Source: PLA3 sp964592235 (GTDB taxonomy: Bacteria; Planctomycetota; Phycisphaerae; UBA1845; UTPLA1). From it: a stretch of 64,000 bases of DNA. The notes below the pieces were generated by a model, which saw only the letters and a list, made by a program, of their open reading frames with translations, was not told where the DNA came from and searched no databases. The position numbers and the translations under genes were made by a program. The stretch lies in NCBI GenBank assembly GCA_964592235.1, contig CAZQCF010000020.1, forward strand, positions 5,766 through 69,765. The letters are read 5' to 3'. Below, one piece after another: positions 36,828 to 44,902 of this stretch; position 1 is the first letter of the stretch; every line of letters starts with the position of its first letter.

Positions 36828-37787
36828 ATGACCGCAATGGATGACGAACTGAAAATTTTTACGGGTCGGGCGAATCCGAAACTGGCCGAGTCGATTGGCG
36901 AGTATCTGAACCTGCGCCTGGGCCGCACCCACGCCGAGACGTTTCCCGACGGCGAGCTGTTCGTCAAGCTCAACGACGATGTGCGCGGGCGCGACGTATT
37001 CGTCGTGCAGCCGACCTGCAATCCGGTGAACGACAGCCTGATGGAGCTGCTGGTGTTCATGGATTGCCTGCGGCGCGCCAGCGCCCGGCGAATCACGGCC
37101 GTGCTGCCGTACTTCGGCTATGCCCGGCAGGATCGCAAGGACGAGGGGCGCGTGCCGATCTCGGCGAAACTGGTGAGCAATCTCATCCGCGAGGCGGGGG
37201 CCGATCGCGTCGTCACGATGGACCTTCACGCGGCGCAGATTCAGGGCTTTTTCGATATTCCGGTGGACCATCTTCAGGCCGCGCCGGCGTTCCTGAAGCA
37301 CTTCAAGGACCTCGACTACAAGAACGTCGTCTTCGTCAGCCCGGACGTGGGCAACGTGAAGCGGGCCCGCGGCTATGCCGAAAAGGTCGGCTGCGACCTG
37401 GCAATTATTGACAAACGTCGAACAAGTGGCTCGACGGCCGTTGTGCACAACATCATCGGCGACGTCGAGGGCAAGGACGTCGTCATGATCGACGACATGA
37501 TCGCGACGGCCGGCACGGTCTGCGAGGCGGCAAAGATCGTCCGCGAACGCGGGGCGCGCAGCGTCCGCGGCGCGGCGACGCATGCTGTCTTCGCGGGGCA
37601 GGCGGTTGAGCGACTTGAGAAGGCGCCCTTCACCGAGATCGCCGTGACCGACACCATCCCGCTGCCCGAAGCAACGCGCAAGCGGCTCAAGAACCTGGTC
37701 GTGTTGAGTGTGGCCGACATCATCGGCGAGGCAATCGCACGAATTCACAAGCATCAATCCATCAGCAGTCTGTTTCAAATGGCGTAA
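36828..37787 (+). CDS. prs: Ribose-phosphate pyrophosphokinase
   Basis: 319 residues matching PRPP synthetase in full: the FPDGELFVKL segment, LPYFGYARQDRK, the metal-binding DLHAAQIQGFF motif and the PRPP loop VMIDDMIATAGT. It makes PRPP for nucleotide, His and Trp synthesis. I chose the ATG at 36828 because GAGGG lies 8 nt upstream. It is the second gene of the housekeeping operon. Confidence 0.96.
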   Translation: MTAMDDELKIFTGRANPKLAESIGEYLNLRLGRTHAETFPDGELFVKLNDDVRGRDVFVVQPTCNPVNDSLMELLVFMDCLRRASARRITAVLPYFGYARQDRKDEGRVPISAKLVSNLIREAGADRVVTMDLHAAQIQGFFDIPVDHLQAAPAFLKHFKDLDYKNVVFVSPDVGNVKRARGYAEKVGCDLAIIDKRRTSGSTAVVHNIIGDVEGKDVVMIDDMIATAGTVCEAAKIVRERGARSVRGAATHAVFAGQAVERLEKAPFTEIAVTDTIPLPEATRKRLKNLVVLSVADIIGEAIARIHKHQSISSLFQMA

Positions 37788-37799
37788 GAGGAACACACC

Positions 37800-38453
37800 A
37801 TGGACATCCCAACGATCAAAGCAGAAACACGAAAAGCGGCCGGCTCGCGCGCGGCGGCCCGGTTGCGGCGCGCCGGCAAGCTCCCGGCGGTCATTTATGG
37901 CCACCAGGAAGCGCCCCTCGCGGTCGCGCTGGACAACCACGAAATGGAAAAGCACCTGTCGCACGGCGCGCACGTGCTCCAGCTCGACCTCGGCGGCAAG
38001 AACCAGCCGGTGCTCATCAAGGACGCGCAATACGACCACCTCGGCCTGGCCCTGCTGCACATCGACCTGACGCGCGTGGACCTGAACGAGAAGGTGAAGG
38101 TCCGCGTCCCGCTGGAGCTGCGCGGCACGCCCAAGGGCGTGGGCGAGGGCGGCGTCCTGCGGCAGGACCTGGGCGATCTCGAAGTCGAGTGCCTCGCCAC
38201 GAACATCCCCGAAAAGGTCCGCATCGATGTCAGCGATATGGCTCTCGACGCTGTGCTCTACGTAAAGGACCTTAAACTTGACTCCGGCCTCGCCCCTGCG
38301 GGCGACCTCGAAGCCGTCGTCGCCACCTGTCGCGTGCCCGTTGTGAAGACCGAAGAGCCCACGGCCGCCCCGGCCGAAGGCGCCTCGGCCGAGCCGGAAG
38401 TCATCGCCAAGGGCAAGGTGGAGGAAGCCGCCGAGGAAGGTGCGAAGGAGTAG
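37800..38453 (+). CDS. rplY: Large ribosomal subunit protein bL25 (CTC/TL5 type)
   Basis: 217 residues. The N-terminal 5S rRNA-binding bL25 domain (RKAAGSRAAARLRRAGKLPAVIYG) is followed by the TL5-type beta domain (VRVPLELRGTPKGVGEGGVL) and an acidic Ala/Glu-rich tail. It binds 5S rRNA in the large subunit. AAGAGGAA precedes the ATG. It sits between prs and pth. Confidence 0.95.
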   Translation: MDIPTIKAETRKAAGSRAAARLRRAGKLPAVIYGHQEAPLAVALDNHEMEKHLSHGAHVLQLDLGGKNQPVLIKDAQYDHLGLALLHIDLTRVDLNEKVKVRVPLELRGTPKGVGEGGVLRQDLGDLEVECLATNIPEKVRIDVSDMALDAVLYVKDLKLDSGLAPAGDLEAVVATCRVPVVKTEEPTAAPAEGASAEPEVIAKGKVEEAAEEGAKE

Positions 38454-38538
38454 TTGGAGCCACGGAGGCACCACGGCACCTGGACACGAAGGAAACGGAG
38501 ATTGGCTAACGGCTCATGGCTGACGGCTAACAGCTCCT

Positions 38539-39111
38539 ATGAAACTCATCGTTGGGCTGGGTAATCCCGGCCGACAGTACGCAGGGACGCGACACAACAT
38601 CGGGTTTCGCGTGGTGGATGAGTTGGTCCGGCGCTGGTCGCTGGGAAGCGGTCGCGAGAAGTTCAGCGGCCTGCTGTATGACGGGACGGTTGCGGGCGAG
38701 AAGGCCGCCTGCCTGCAGCCGATGACGTACATGAACTTGAGCGGCAAGAGCGTCCTGGCGGCAGCGCAGTTTTATCAGTTGCTGCCGGGCGATCTGATGA
38801 TCGTGTCGGACGACGTGGACCTGCCGCTGGGCCGGTTGCGGATGCGTTCGAACGGTTCGGCGGGCGGGCAGCGCGGGCTGGACGACGTGCTGCGATGTCT
38901 GGGAACGAACGACGTGCCGCGCCTTCGCGTGGGCATCGGGCGACCCAGCCGCGGCGACATGGCGAGCTACGTGACTTCGCCGTTCGCCCCGAGTGAGAGA
39001 GACGAAGCAGACCGCATGGTGCCGCGAGCGGCCGATGCGGTGGAGAATTGGATTCGCCGAGGGATTGAATCGGCGATGAACGAAACGAATCGGTCGGACG
39101 CGACGGATTAA
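38539..39111 (+). CDS. pth: Peptidyl-tRNA hydrolase
   Basis: 190 residues with the family's MKLIVGLGNPGRQYAGTRHN start (catalytic His in TRHN), the TYMNLSG segment and DDVDLPLGRLR. It frees tRNA from abandoned peptidyl-tRNA. It follows rplY by 85 nt; that gap holds a short run of GGCTNACGGCT-like repeats at about 38501-38535. Confidence 0.96.
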   Translation: MKLIVGLGNPGRQYAGTRHNIGFRVVDELVRRWSLGSGREKFSGLLYDGTVAGEKAACLQPMTYMNLSGKSVLAAAQFYQLLPGDLMIVSDDVDLPLGRLRMRSNGSAGGQRGLDDVLRCLGTNDVPRLRVGIGRPSRGDMASYVTSPFAPSERDEADRMVPRAADAVENWIRRGIESAMNETNRSDATD

Positions 39112-39174
39112 GCGGCCCGACCCGGCGCCGAGGGCGTGAGTCGCGCCCGGCCGTAAGCAAGGAGTCGAATTGAC

Positions 39175-39705
39175 GTGAAGACCTACGAAGCCATGTTTTT
39201 GTTGGAGCCGTCGCTATCGGGTGATTTTGCGGCGGCCGAGGCCGAGATTCGCCGTATTCTGGACCGCGCCGAGGCAAAGGTGCTCGGCGTCCGCAACTGG
39301 GAAGAGCGGAAGCTGGCCTATTCGATCGGCCAGAACAAACGCGGCCTGTACGTGTTGACGTACTTCGAAGCCGCGGCGGACAAGATCGCCGGCATCGAGC
39401 GCGACGTGCAGTTGAGCGAGAAGACCTTGCGCGTGCTCATTTTGCGTCGCGAGCGAATGACGGCCGAACAGATCGAGAAGGCGATGACCGCGCCGTTGCC
39501 TCCCAAGACGCCGGTTCGTCCGGCGGATGAATGGAGCGGCGGACCGGGCGGAGGCGGATTCGGCGGCGGTGGATTTGGTGGAGGCGGATTTGGCGGAGGT
39601 CGCGGTCGAGGCGATGGCCCGCGGTCGGCCGCACCGACGGAGAGCGACGCATCGGTTGCGACGGATGACGATGCAGACGTTTCATCGGATGAGGCGGCGG
39701 AGTAA
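39175..39705 (+). CDS. rpsF: Small ribosomal subunit protein bS6 with Gly-rich tail
   Basis: 176 residues. The first 100 form bS6 (KTYEAMFLLEP, RKLAYSIGQNKRGLYVLTYFEA, VLILRRERM). The remaining 75 are a tail with GGGGF repeats, then an acidic Ser/Asp/Glu end, much longer than in E. coli. The start is GTG at 39175 with AAGGAG about 10 nt upstream. It begins the rpsF-ssb-rpsR-rplI-dnaB group. Confidence 0.95.
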   Translation: MKTYEAMFLLEPSLSGDFAAAEAEIRRILDRAEAKVLGVRNWEERKLAYSIGQNKRGLYVLTYFEAAADKIAGIERDVQLSEKTLRVLILRRERMTAEQIEKAMTAPLPPKTPVRPADEWSGGPGGGGFGGGGFGGGGFGGGRGRGDGPRSAAPTESDASVATDDDADVSSDEAAE

Positions 39706-39758
39706 ACCAGGGTTGGGTTCGCCGCAGAGCGCGGCGATGAACAGGGAGGGCAACAGCG

Positions 39759-40235
39759 ATGGCGAATTTCAATAAAGTGATTCTGGCGGGCAACCTCACG
39801 CGCGATCCGCAGTTGACCTACCTGCCGAGCAATACGCCCGTCTGCGAGATGGGCATGGCGATTAATCGCAAATGGAAATCGCAGAACGGCGACATGCGTG
39901 ACGAGACGTGCTTTGTCGACCTTCGCGCCTACGGACGCCCCGCTGAAACGCTGAACCAGTACATGAGCAAGGGCAAACCGCTCCTGGTCGAGGGCCGGCT
40001 CAAGTACGACCAGTGGGAAGGCAAGGACGGCCAGAAGCGAAGCAAGCTCTATGTGGTCGTGGACAATTTCCAATTCCTGGGACCGGGCGGCGGCGGCAAC
40101 CGCAGCAATCCGGAAAGCGGCGGCGGTCGCGCCCAACGCCCGCAACCCGCAGCCGCACCGGCCGGTGCCGGGGTGGACGAACCACCGCCCTATGACGACG
40201 TGCAACCGCCGGCGGGAGAAGACATCCCGTTTTGA
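39759..40235 (+). CDS. ssb: Single-stranded DNA-binding protein
   Basis: 158 residues. An OB-fold domain (FNKVILAGNLTRDPQLTYLPSN to LEGRLKYDQWEGKDGQKRSK-like segment) is followed by a Gly/Pro-rich linker and the acidic tail ending GEDIPF, the hallmark tip that recruits partner proteins. It lies between rpsF and rpsR, as in many bacteria. Confidence 0.96.
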   Translation: MANFNKVILAGNLTRDPQLTYLPSNTPVCEMGMAINRKWKSQNGDMRDETCFVDLRAYGRPAETLNQYMSKGKPLLVEGRLKYDQWEGKDGQKRSKLYVVVDNFQFLGPGGGGNRSNPESGGGRAQRPQPAAAPAGAGVDEPPPYDDVQPPAGEDIPF

Positions 40236-40318
40236 ACGAAACGAATAATCGCAACGAGTCATTGAGATGAACCAGGCCGGTCGCAGGGGCGGCCGGACGC
40301 AGCAGTGAGGAATCAGCC

Positions 40319-40591
40319 GTGAGAACGATGACCGCAGGCCCCCGACGGGGCAAACCGATGAACAACAAGAAGAAGAAGCTCCGCGTGCGCGAGCCGGCCA
40401 AGTGCCGCTTTTGCCGCGAGAAGATGGATGAAATCGACTACAAGGACCTGCCGGTGCTTCAGCGGCTGGTCACGACCCAGGGCAAGCACCTGTCGCGCAA
40501 GCGAAGCGGCAACTGCGCCAAGCATCAGCGCGCCAGCCGCCAGGCACTCAAGCACGCGCGCTTCATCGCCCTCATGCCGTTCTGCGGTTAG
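40319..40591 (+). CDS. rpsR: Small ribosomal subunit protein bS18
   Basis: 90 residues with the bS18 pattern IDYKDLPVLQRLVTTQGK and RQALKHARFIALMPF. CRFC and the later CAKH supply four zinc-ligand candidates, so this is the zinc-type version. GTG at 40319 follows GTGAGGA at good spacing; ATG at 40328 or 40358 are alternatives. Together with bS6 it forms a heterodimer on the platform of the small subunit. Confidence 0.94.
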   Translation: MRTMTAGPRRGKPMNNKKKKLRVREPAKCRFCREKMDEIDYKDLPVLQRLVTTQGKHLSRKRSGNCAKHQRASRQALKHARFIALMPFCG

Positions 40592-40620
40592 CCCCGGACA
40601 TTCACCAGGAGACGACTCCG

Positions 40621-41172
40621 ATGGTCAAGTTACTCTTACGAAAAGACATTCCCAATCTCGGCCTCTGCGGCGACGTGGTCGAAGTTTCGGCCGGTTACGC
40701 GCGGAATTATCTGCTGCCGTATCACCTCGCCTACGAGCCGACGCCGCACAACCTCAAGGCGGTCGAGGCCGACAAGAAGATCGCCGCGATGGAGCGCGAG
40801 CGCGTTCGCGCCATGCTGCAGGAGACCGCCTCGCGCCTGACCGGCGTCGAAGTAACGATCTCCGCCGCCTGCACGCCGGACGGCCACCTCTACGGGTCGG
40901 TCGGCCCACGCGAAATCGCCGCGGCCCTGCTCGACGAGGGTCACAGCGTCAAGGCCGATCAGGTCAAGATGTCGCACAACATCAAGGAAGTCGGCACGCT
41001 GGAAGTGCCGGTCGTCCTCGCCGACGACATCCGCGCGACCGTCAAGGTCTGGGTCGTGGCCGAGAAGGTCGCGCTGGACGACGAAGCCGCTGAAACGGAG
41101 GTCAGCCATGCCGCCGCAGGCGCCAACGACGCAGTCGATCAATCGAGCGACACCGGGAACGCGGCCGACTGA
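40621..41172 (+). CDS. rplI: Large ribosomal subunit protein bL9
   Basis: 183 residues. The N-terminal domain has KLLLRKDIPNLGLCGDVVEVSAGYARNYLLP, followed by the long connecting helix and a C-terminal domain (DGHLYGSVGPREIAAAL). An Ala/Asp-rich extension ends the protein. The last 65 nt overlap the start of dnaB in another frame. Confidence 0.95.
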   Translation: MVKLLLRKDIPNLGLCGDVVEVSAGYARNYLLPYHLAYEPTPHNLKAVEADKKIAAMERERVRAMLQETASRLTGVEVTISAACTPDGHLYGSVGPREIAAALLDEGHSVKADQVKMSHNIKEVGTLEVPVVLADDIRATVKVWVVAEKVALDDEAAETEVSHAAAGANDAVDQSSDTGNAAD

Positions 41173-42673
41173 CGCCGGCCTCGCCAATCGCGTTCCGCCG
41201 TGGGATCTGGAATCCGAGCAGAGCCTGCTCGGGTCGATGCTTGTCGACTCGGACTGCATCGGCCAGGTTCTGCAGATCATTCCTCCGAGCGAGGCGACGC
41301 GCTTCTATCGGCACGATCACCAGCTTCTCTACGAGGCGCTGGTTGATATGTACGATGTCGGCAAGCCGATCGACCTCATTCTGCTGGAGGACGATCTGCG
41401 CCGGCGCGGCACGCTCACCGAGATCGGCGGGCGCGAGTACCTGCTCGAGCTGCACGAATCGGTCCCCTCTTCGGCCAACGCCGAGTACTACGCGAGCATC
41501 GTCCGCGACAAGTCGCTGCTGCGCGACCTGATCAAGTGCAGCGGCGAGATTCAGCACGCCGCCTACAACCAGGCCGAACCCGCCGCGCAGATTCTCGACG
41601 AAGCCGAGCACAAACTGTTCGACGTCACCGAGAAGCGCGTCACCAACCAGCCGGTGACGCTCAAGCAGTTCCTCGATGAGACGTTCGAGAAAATCAGCAC
41701 CGCCGGGGAACACGATGTCACCGGCGTCCCGACCGGGTTTCGCGATCTCGACGAGCTGCTCGGCGGCATGCAGTACGGCGACCTGATCATCGTCGCGGCG
41801 CGGCCGAGCATGGGCAAGACGGCCCTGGGCCTTTCGATGCTCGAGTACATCGGCATCGCCGAGGGCCTGCCCTGCGTCTTCTTCTCCATGGAAATGAGCA
41901 AGCTGCAAATCACGCAGCGCATGCTTTGCTCGCTCGGCTACGTGGACATGAACAACCTGCGCCGCGGCCGGCTGACCGATCGCGACAAGCGTCAACTGGA
42001 GCGCGCCCGCCGCCAGATGGAGAACAAACCCGTCTTCATCGACGACAAACCCGGCATGAGCATCATGGAGCTGCGCGCCAAGGCCCGGCGGCTCAAGCAA
42101 CTGCACGACATCCAAGTCGTATTCGTCGACTACCTCCAGCTTATGTTTGACCCGGCCACACGCGAGAGCCGCCAGCAGGAGATTGCCGCGATCAGCCGCG
42201 GGCTGAAGGCCCTGGGCCGCGAACTGGGGATCCCCATTGTCGCCCTGGCGCAGTTGAACCGGCAGGTCGAAGGGCGCGACGGCAATCGCCCGCGCATGAG
42301 TGATCTGCGCGAGAGCGGCGCCATCGAGCAGGACGCCGACGTGATCGTGCTCCTGCACCGCGAAGACTATTACCGCGATCGCAAGCGCGTCGGCGGAAAG
42401 GCTGACGAAGACATGGGGCCGCCGCCGGCCGACACCGGCCGCACGGAGCTGATCGTCGCCAAGCAGCGCAACGGCCCGACCGGCACGGTGGAGATTCACT
42501 TCACGCCGCAATACGCTCGCTTCGACAATGCCGCCGCGCCGCACCTGTCGGGCAATGCCGCGGCCGATGCGGAGGCGCTGGCTGCCGATGCGCGCGGATT
42601 CGACGAGGACATCGCGCTGGATGGCGAACTTCCTCCTCCCGGCACCGCCGACGGCGACGAGACGCCGTTTTGA
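41108..42673 (+). CDS. dnaB: Replicative DNA helicase DnaB
   Basis: 521 residues. The N-terminal domain (DLESEQSLLGSMLVD) is followed by the RecA-like motor: Walker A ARPSMGKTALG, Walker B-like VFVDYLQLM, and the DLRESGAIEQDADVIVLLHRE segment. It is the hexameric fork helicase. GGAGG lies 6-7 nt before the ATG at 41108, which supports a start inside rplI. The tail after residue 470 is acidic. Confidence 0.96.
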   Translation: MPPQAPTTQSINRATPGTRPTDAGLANRVPPWDLESEQSLLGSMLVDSDCIGQVLQIIPPSEATRFYRHDHQLLYEALVDMYDVGKPIDLILLEDDLRRRGTLTEIGGREYLLELHESVPSSANAEYYASIVRDKSLLRDLIKCSGEIQHAAYNQAEPAAQILDEAEHKLFDVTEKRVTNQPVTLKQFLDETFEKISTAGEHDVTGVPTGFRDLDELLGGMQYGDLIIVAARPSMGKTALGLSMLEYIGIAEGLPCVFFSMEMSKLQITQRMLCSLGYVDMNNLRRGRLTDRDKRQLERARRQMENKPVFIDDKPGMSIMELRAKARRLKQLHDIQVVFVDYLQLMFDPATRESRQQEIAAISRGLKALGRELGIPIVALAQLNRQVEGRDGNRPRMSDLRESGAIEQDADVIVLLHREDYYRDRKRVGGKADEDMGPPPADTGRTELIVAKQRNGPTGTVEIHFTPQYARFDNAAAPHLSGNAAADAEALAADARGFDEDIALDGELPPPGTADGDETPF

Positions 42674-42792
42674 GATGGTCGTGTATTCTTAGCGAGCGCC
42701 GATTCCGCGCGGCGTAGAACAGTTGATTCGTCCGAGACGCACCTTGCGGATTCAGAACGTCGCGCGCGTGCAGACGGGAATTCGATCGTCGT

Positions 42793-42826
42793 GACCCCAC
42801 CCTCGCTGCGCGAGGATGGGGCACCC
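42793..42826. repeat. Dispersed palindromic repeat, copy 2
   Basis: It begins GACCCCACC, has GCTGCGC in the middle and ends ATGGGGCACCC, like the copy at 29665-29700. Here the inner arms CTCGC/GCGAG also pair, making a better hairpin. It lies in the gap 42674-42938, which shows no gene. Confidence 0.7.
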
Positions 42827-42938
42827 TGCGATCCCACGCGGCACCAGGCGAATGGTGCGTCGAGGGCGCACCCAACGAGCAAATGCCGGCTACGGAGCGC
42901 TAGCCACTGCAAGCTGACCACTCTCCGCTCTTGGCCGC

Positions 42939-43091
42939 TCAATAACTTACGCAACCGAGCAAATCCCCCACCGCCCCGCGCAGATTGAACACGGGGATTC
43001 CAAAGAGGCTCAAAATGCCCCAGCCCAGGTTGATGAACAACTGAAGGAAACTCGTCGGCGAGTCAAAAAGCGTGCAAAGGAAATTGTCCAC
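42939..43091 (-). CDS. Small hydrophobic protein, 50 residues
   Basis: A GTG start at 43091 with AAAGGAG 7 nt upstream gives a 50-residue protein with hydrophobic stretches FLQLFINLGWGILSLFGIPVF and an amphipathic end. The ribosome-binding site is among the best in the window. No family name can be given, and function is unknown; a small membrane-associated protein is likely. It ends near a repeat copy and is upstream of nothing on its strand. Confidence 0.5.
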   Translation of the reverse strand: MDNFLCTLFDSPTSFLQLFINLGWGILSLFGIPVFNLRGAVGDLLGCVSY

Positions 43092-43286
43092 GTGTCGGCT
43101 CCTTTCGGCCACCGGCCGAATCGTCACCTGATTATAGGAGATATCGGCGAGACGTGAACCTTTCCCAATCCTCACGCGACGAACTTTCGTCACTCCCGCG
43201 AACGCGGGGGCGACCGTCCCAGGATCGCGTTCCAAGAAACCAGGTCCACGACGAACCGCAGTCACGGGCATCGTCCGGTTCGCGCT

Positions 43287-44072
43287 CTATTCCCCGCCGA
43301 CCTTCAACGTCATGCCCATCGCGTGAAAGATCTCGTCGCGCGCGGCAAGATACCCCGGCGCGTCCAAGTCGCGCGGCCGAGGAAGATCGATCCGCACCTC
43401 GGCGCAGATCGTCCCCGGTCGCGGACTCATCACCAGCACGCGGTCAGCCAACTGCACCGACTCCTCGATGTCGTGCGTCACGAACAGGATCGTCTTCTGC
43501 TCGGCCTGCCAGATGCGAATGAGGTCGGATCGCATCTTCATGCGCGTCAGGAAATCGAGCGCGCCGAACGGTTCGTCCATGTAAAGGATGTCCGGCCCGG
43601 CCGCCAGCGCCCGCGCGATCTCCACGCGCTGCTTCATGCCGCCCGACAGCTCGTGCGGATAGGCCGATTCGAACCCGGTCAGACCGACCATGTCGACATA
43701 ATGCTGTACCGCTTTTTCGCGCTGGCCCCGCGCCGCACGGAGCAGGCCGAACCCGACGTTGTCGCGCACATTCAGCCACGGGAAGACGCCGTTCTCCTGA
43801 AACAGGAAAATCCGCCGCGGGTCCGGCCCCGCCACGGGTCGCCCCTCGACGATCACTCGACCGGCGGACATGCCGAGGAACCCGGCGATGATGTTCAGCA
43901 GCGTCGACTTGCCGCAGCCCGACGGCCCGACGATGCAGACGAACTCGCCCGCGCGCACAGAAAGCGACACGTCGCGTAATGCTTCAACTTGCTCGCCGGG
44001 CGTGCGACCACGATAAGTCATGCGCACGTCGCGCACCTCCACGGCGACGGTTTGGGTCGTGGCGTCGTTCAT
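43287..44072 (-). CDS. NitT/TauT-type ABC transporter ATPase
   Basis: 261 residues with Walker A GPSGCGKST, the Q-loop FLFQENGVFPWLNV, signature LSGGMKQR, Walker B ILYMDEPFGALD and the H-loop THD. The FLFQENGVFPW segment is typical of the SsuB/TauB/NrtD class, which imports sulfonates, taurine, nitrate or related anions. The start ATG overlaps the permease stop by 4 nt (ATGA). It is the last gene of a binding protein/permease/ATPase operon. Confidence 0.92.
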   Translation of the reverse strand: MNDATTQTVAVEVRDVRMTYRGRTPGEQVEALRDVSLSVRAGEFVCIVGPSGCGKSTLLNIIAGFLGMSAGRVIVEGRPVAGPDPRRIFLFQENGVFPWLNVRDNVGFGLLRAARGQREKAVQHYVDMVGLTGFESAYPHELSGGMKQRVEIARALAAGPDILYMDEPFGALDFLTRMKMRSDLIRIWQAEQKTILFVTHDIEESVQLADRVLVMSPRPGTICAEVRIDLPRPRDLDAPGYLAARDEIFHAMGMTLKVGGE

Positions 44073-44902
44073 TGCGAGGAATACCCCCAGCGAACTTCGT
44101 CGAACCGCTCCAGCCGTCGCATCAGCAGGTCCAGCGCAAGGCCGATCAGGCCGATCATCACCATGCCCGCGACGACGAGATCGTAGCGCTTGCCGGCGTT
44201 GCGCGCGTCGATGATGAGAAAGCCCAGGCCGCTGTTGACGGCGATCATCTCGGCCGCGACCACGACGAGCCACGCGACGCCGAGGGCGATGCGCACGCCG
44301 GTGAGAATCTGCGGCAGGCACGCGGGGAAGATCACGCGCGTGAACAACTGCCGACGGGACAGGCCAAAGTTCCGCGCCGCCCGAACATAGACAAGCTGCA
44401 TATTCTGCACCGCCGCCATCGCCGCGACCGTGATCGGAAACACGCTTGCCAGGAAGATCAGAAACATCGGCGACCGGTCGTCCACGCCAAACCACAGAAT
44501 CGCGACGGGAATCCACGCGATCGGCGAAATCGGCCGCAACACCTGAATAATCGGATTGAACGCCCGAAACAGCCGCGCCGACCAGCCCAATAGCAGACCA
44601 AATGGAATGCCCAGCGCAATGGCGAGGCCGAAGCCGACCGTCACGCGAAACAACGACGCGACGGTGTAACGCACGAGGCGCGATTGCTCCAGGTATGCGA
44701 ACGGCACGCGATACCACGGCGTCGCTTCGTCAATCGGCGGGGCCGGCCGTGCCAGCTCCACCATGCCGCGGAGCACCTCCGACGGCGTGGGAAACAAGTC
44801 GCTCCCGCTCCAGCGCACGGCCCCGTGCCATGCCAGCAGCAGCACGCCCGCCACGCACAGCGGCAGAACCACGGCGCCCGCCTTGCCGGATTCGCGCTTC
44901 AC
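44069..44902 (-). CDS. NitT/TauT-type ABC transporter permease
   Basis: 277 residues with about six helices. The EAA-type loop (AARNFGLSRRQLFTRVIFPACLPQILTG) is the coupling segment that contacts the ATPase. The FNPIIQVLRPISPIAWIPVAILWFG segment is typical of the SsuC/TauC class. It overlaps the binding-protein gene and the ATPase gene by 4 nt each. Confidence 0.93.
   Translation of the reverse strand: MKRESGKAGAVVLPLCVAGVLLLAWHGAVRWSGSDLFPTPSEVLRGMVELARPAPPIDEATPWYRVPFAYLEQSRLVRYTVASLFRVTVGFGLAIALGIPFGLLLGWSARLFRAFNPIIQVLRPISPIAWIPVAILWFGVDDRSPMFLIFLASVFPITVAAMAAVQNMQLVYVRAARNFGLSRRQLFTRVIFPACLPQILTGVRIALGVAWLVVVAAEMIAVNSGLGFLIIDARNAGKRYDLVVAGMVMIGLIGLALDLLMRRLERFDEVRWGYSSQ

Noticed and set aside
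36345..38474. 709-codon leftward open frame
   Set aside because: It lies wholly opposite glmU-like, prs and rplY, which have firm family motifs. Long antisense frames are expected at this GC content.
44073..44717. Upstream extension of the ABC ATPase frame
   Set aside because: It overlaps the permease gene in another frame; the conserved ATPase begins at 44072 with an ATGA overlap.
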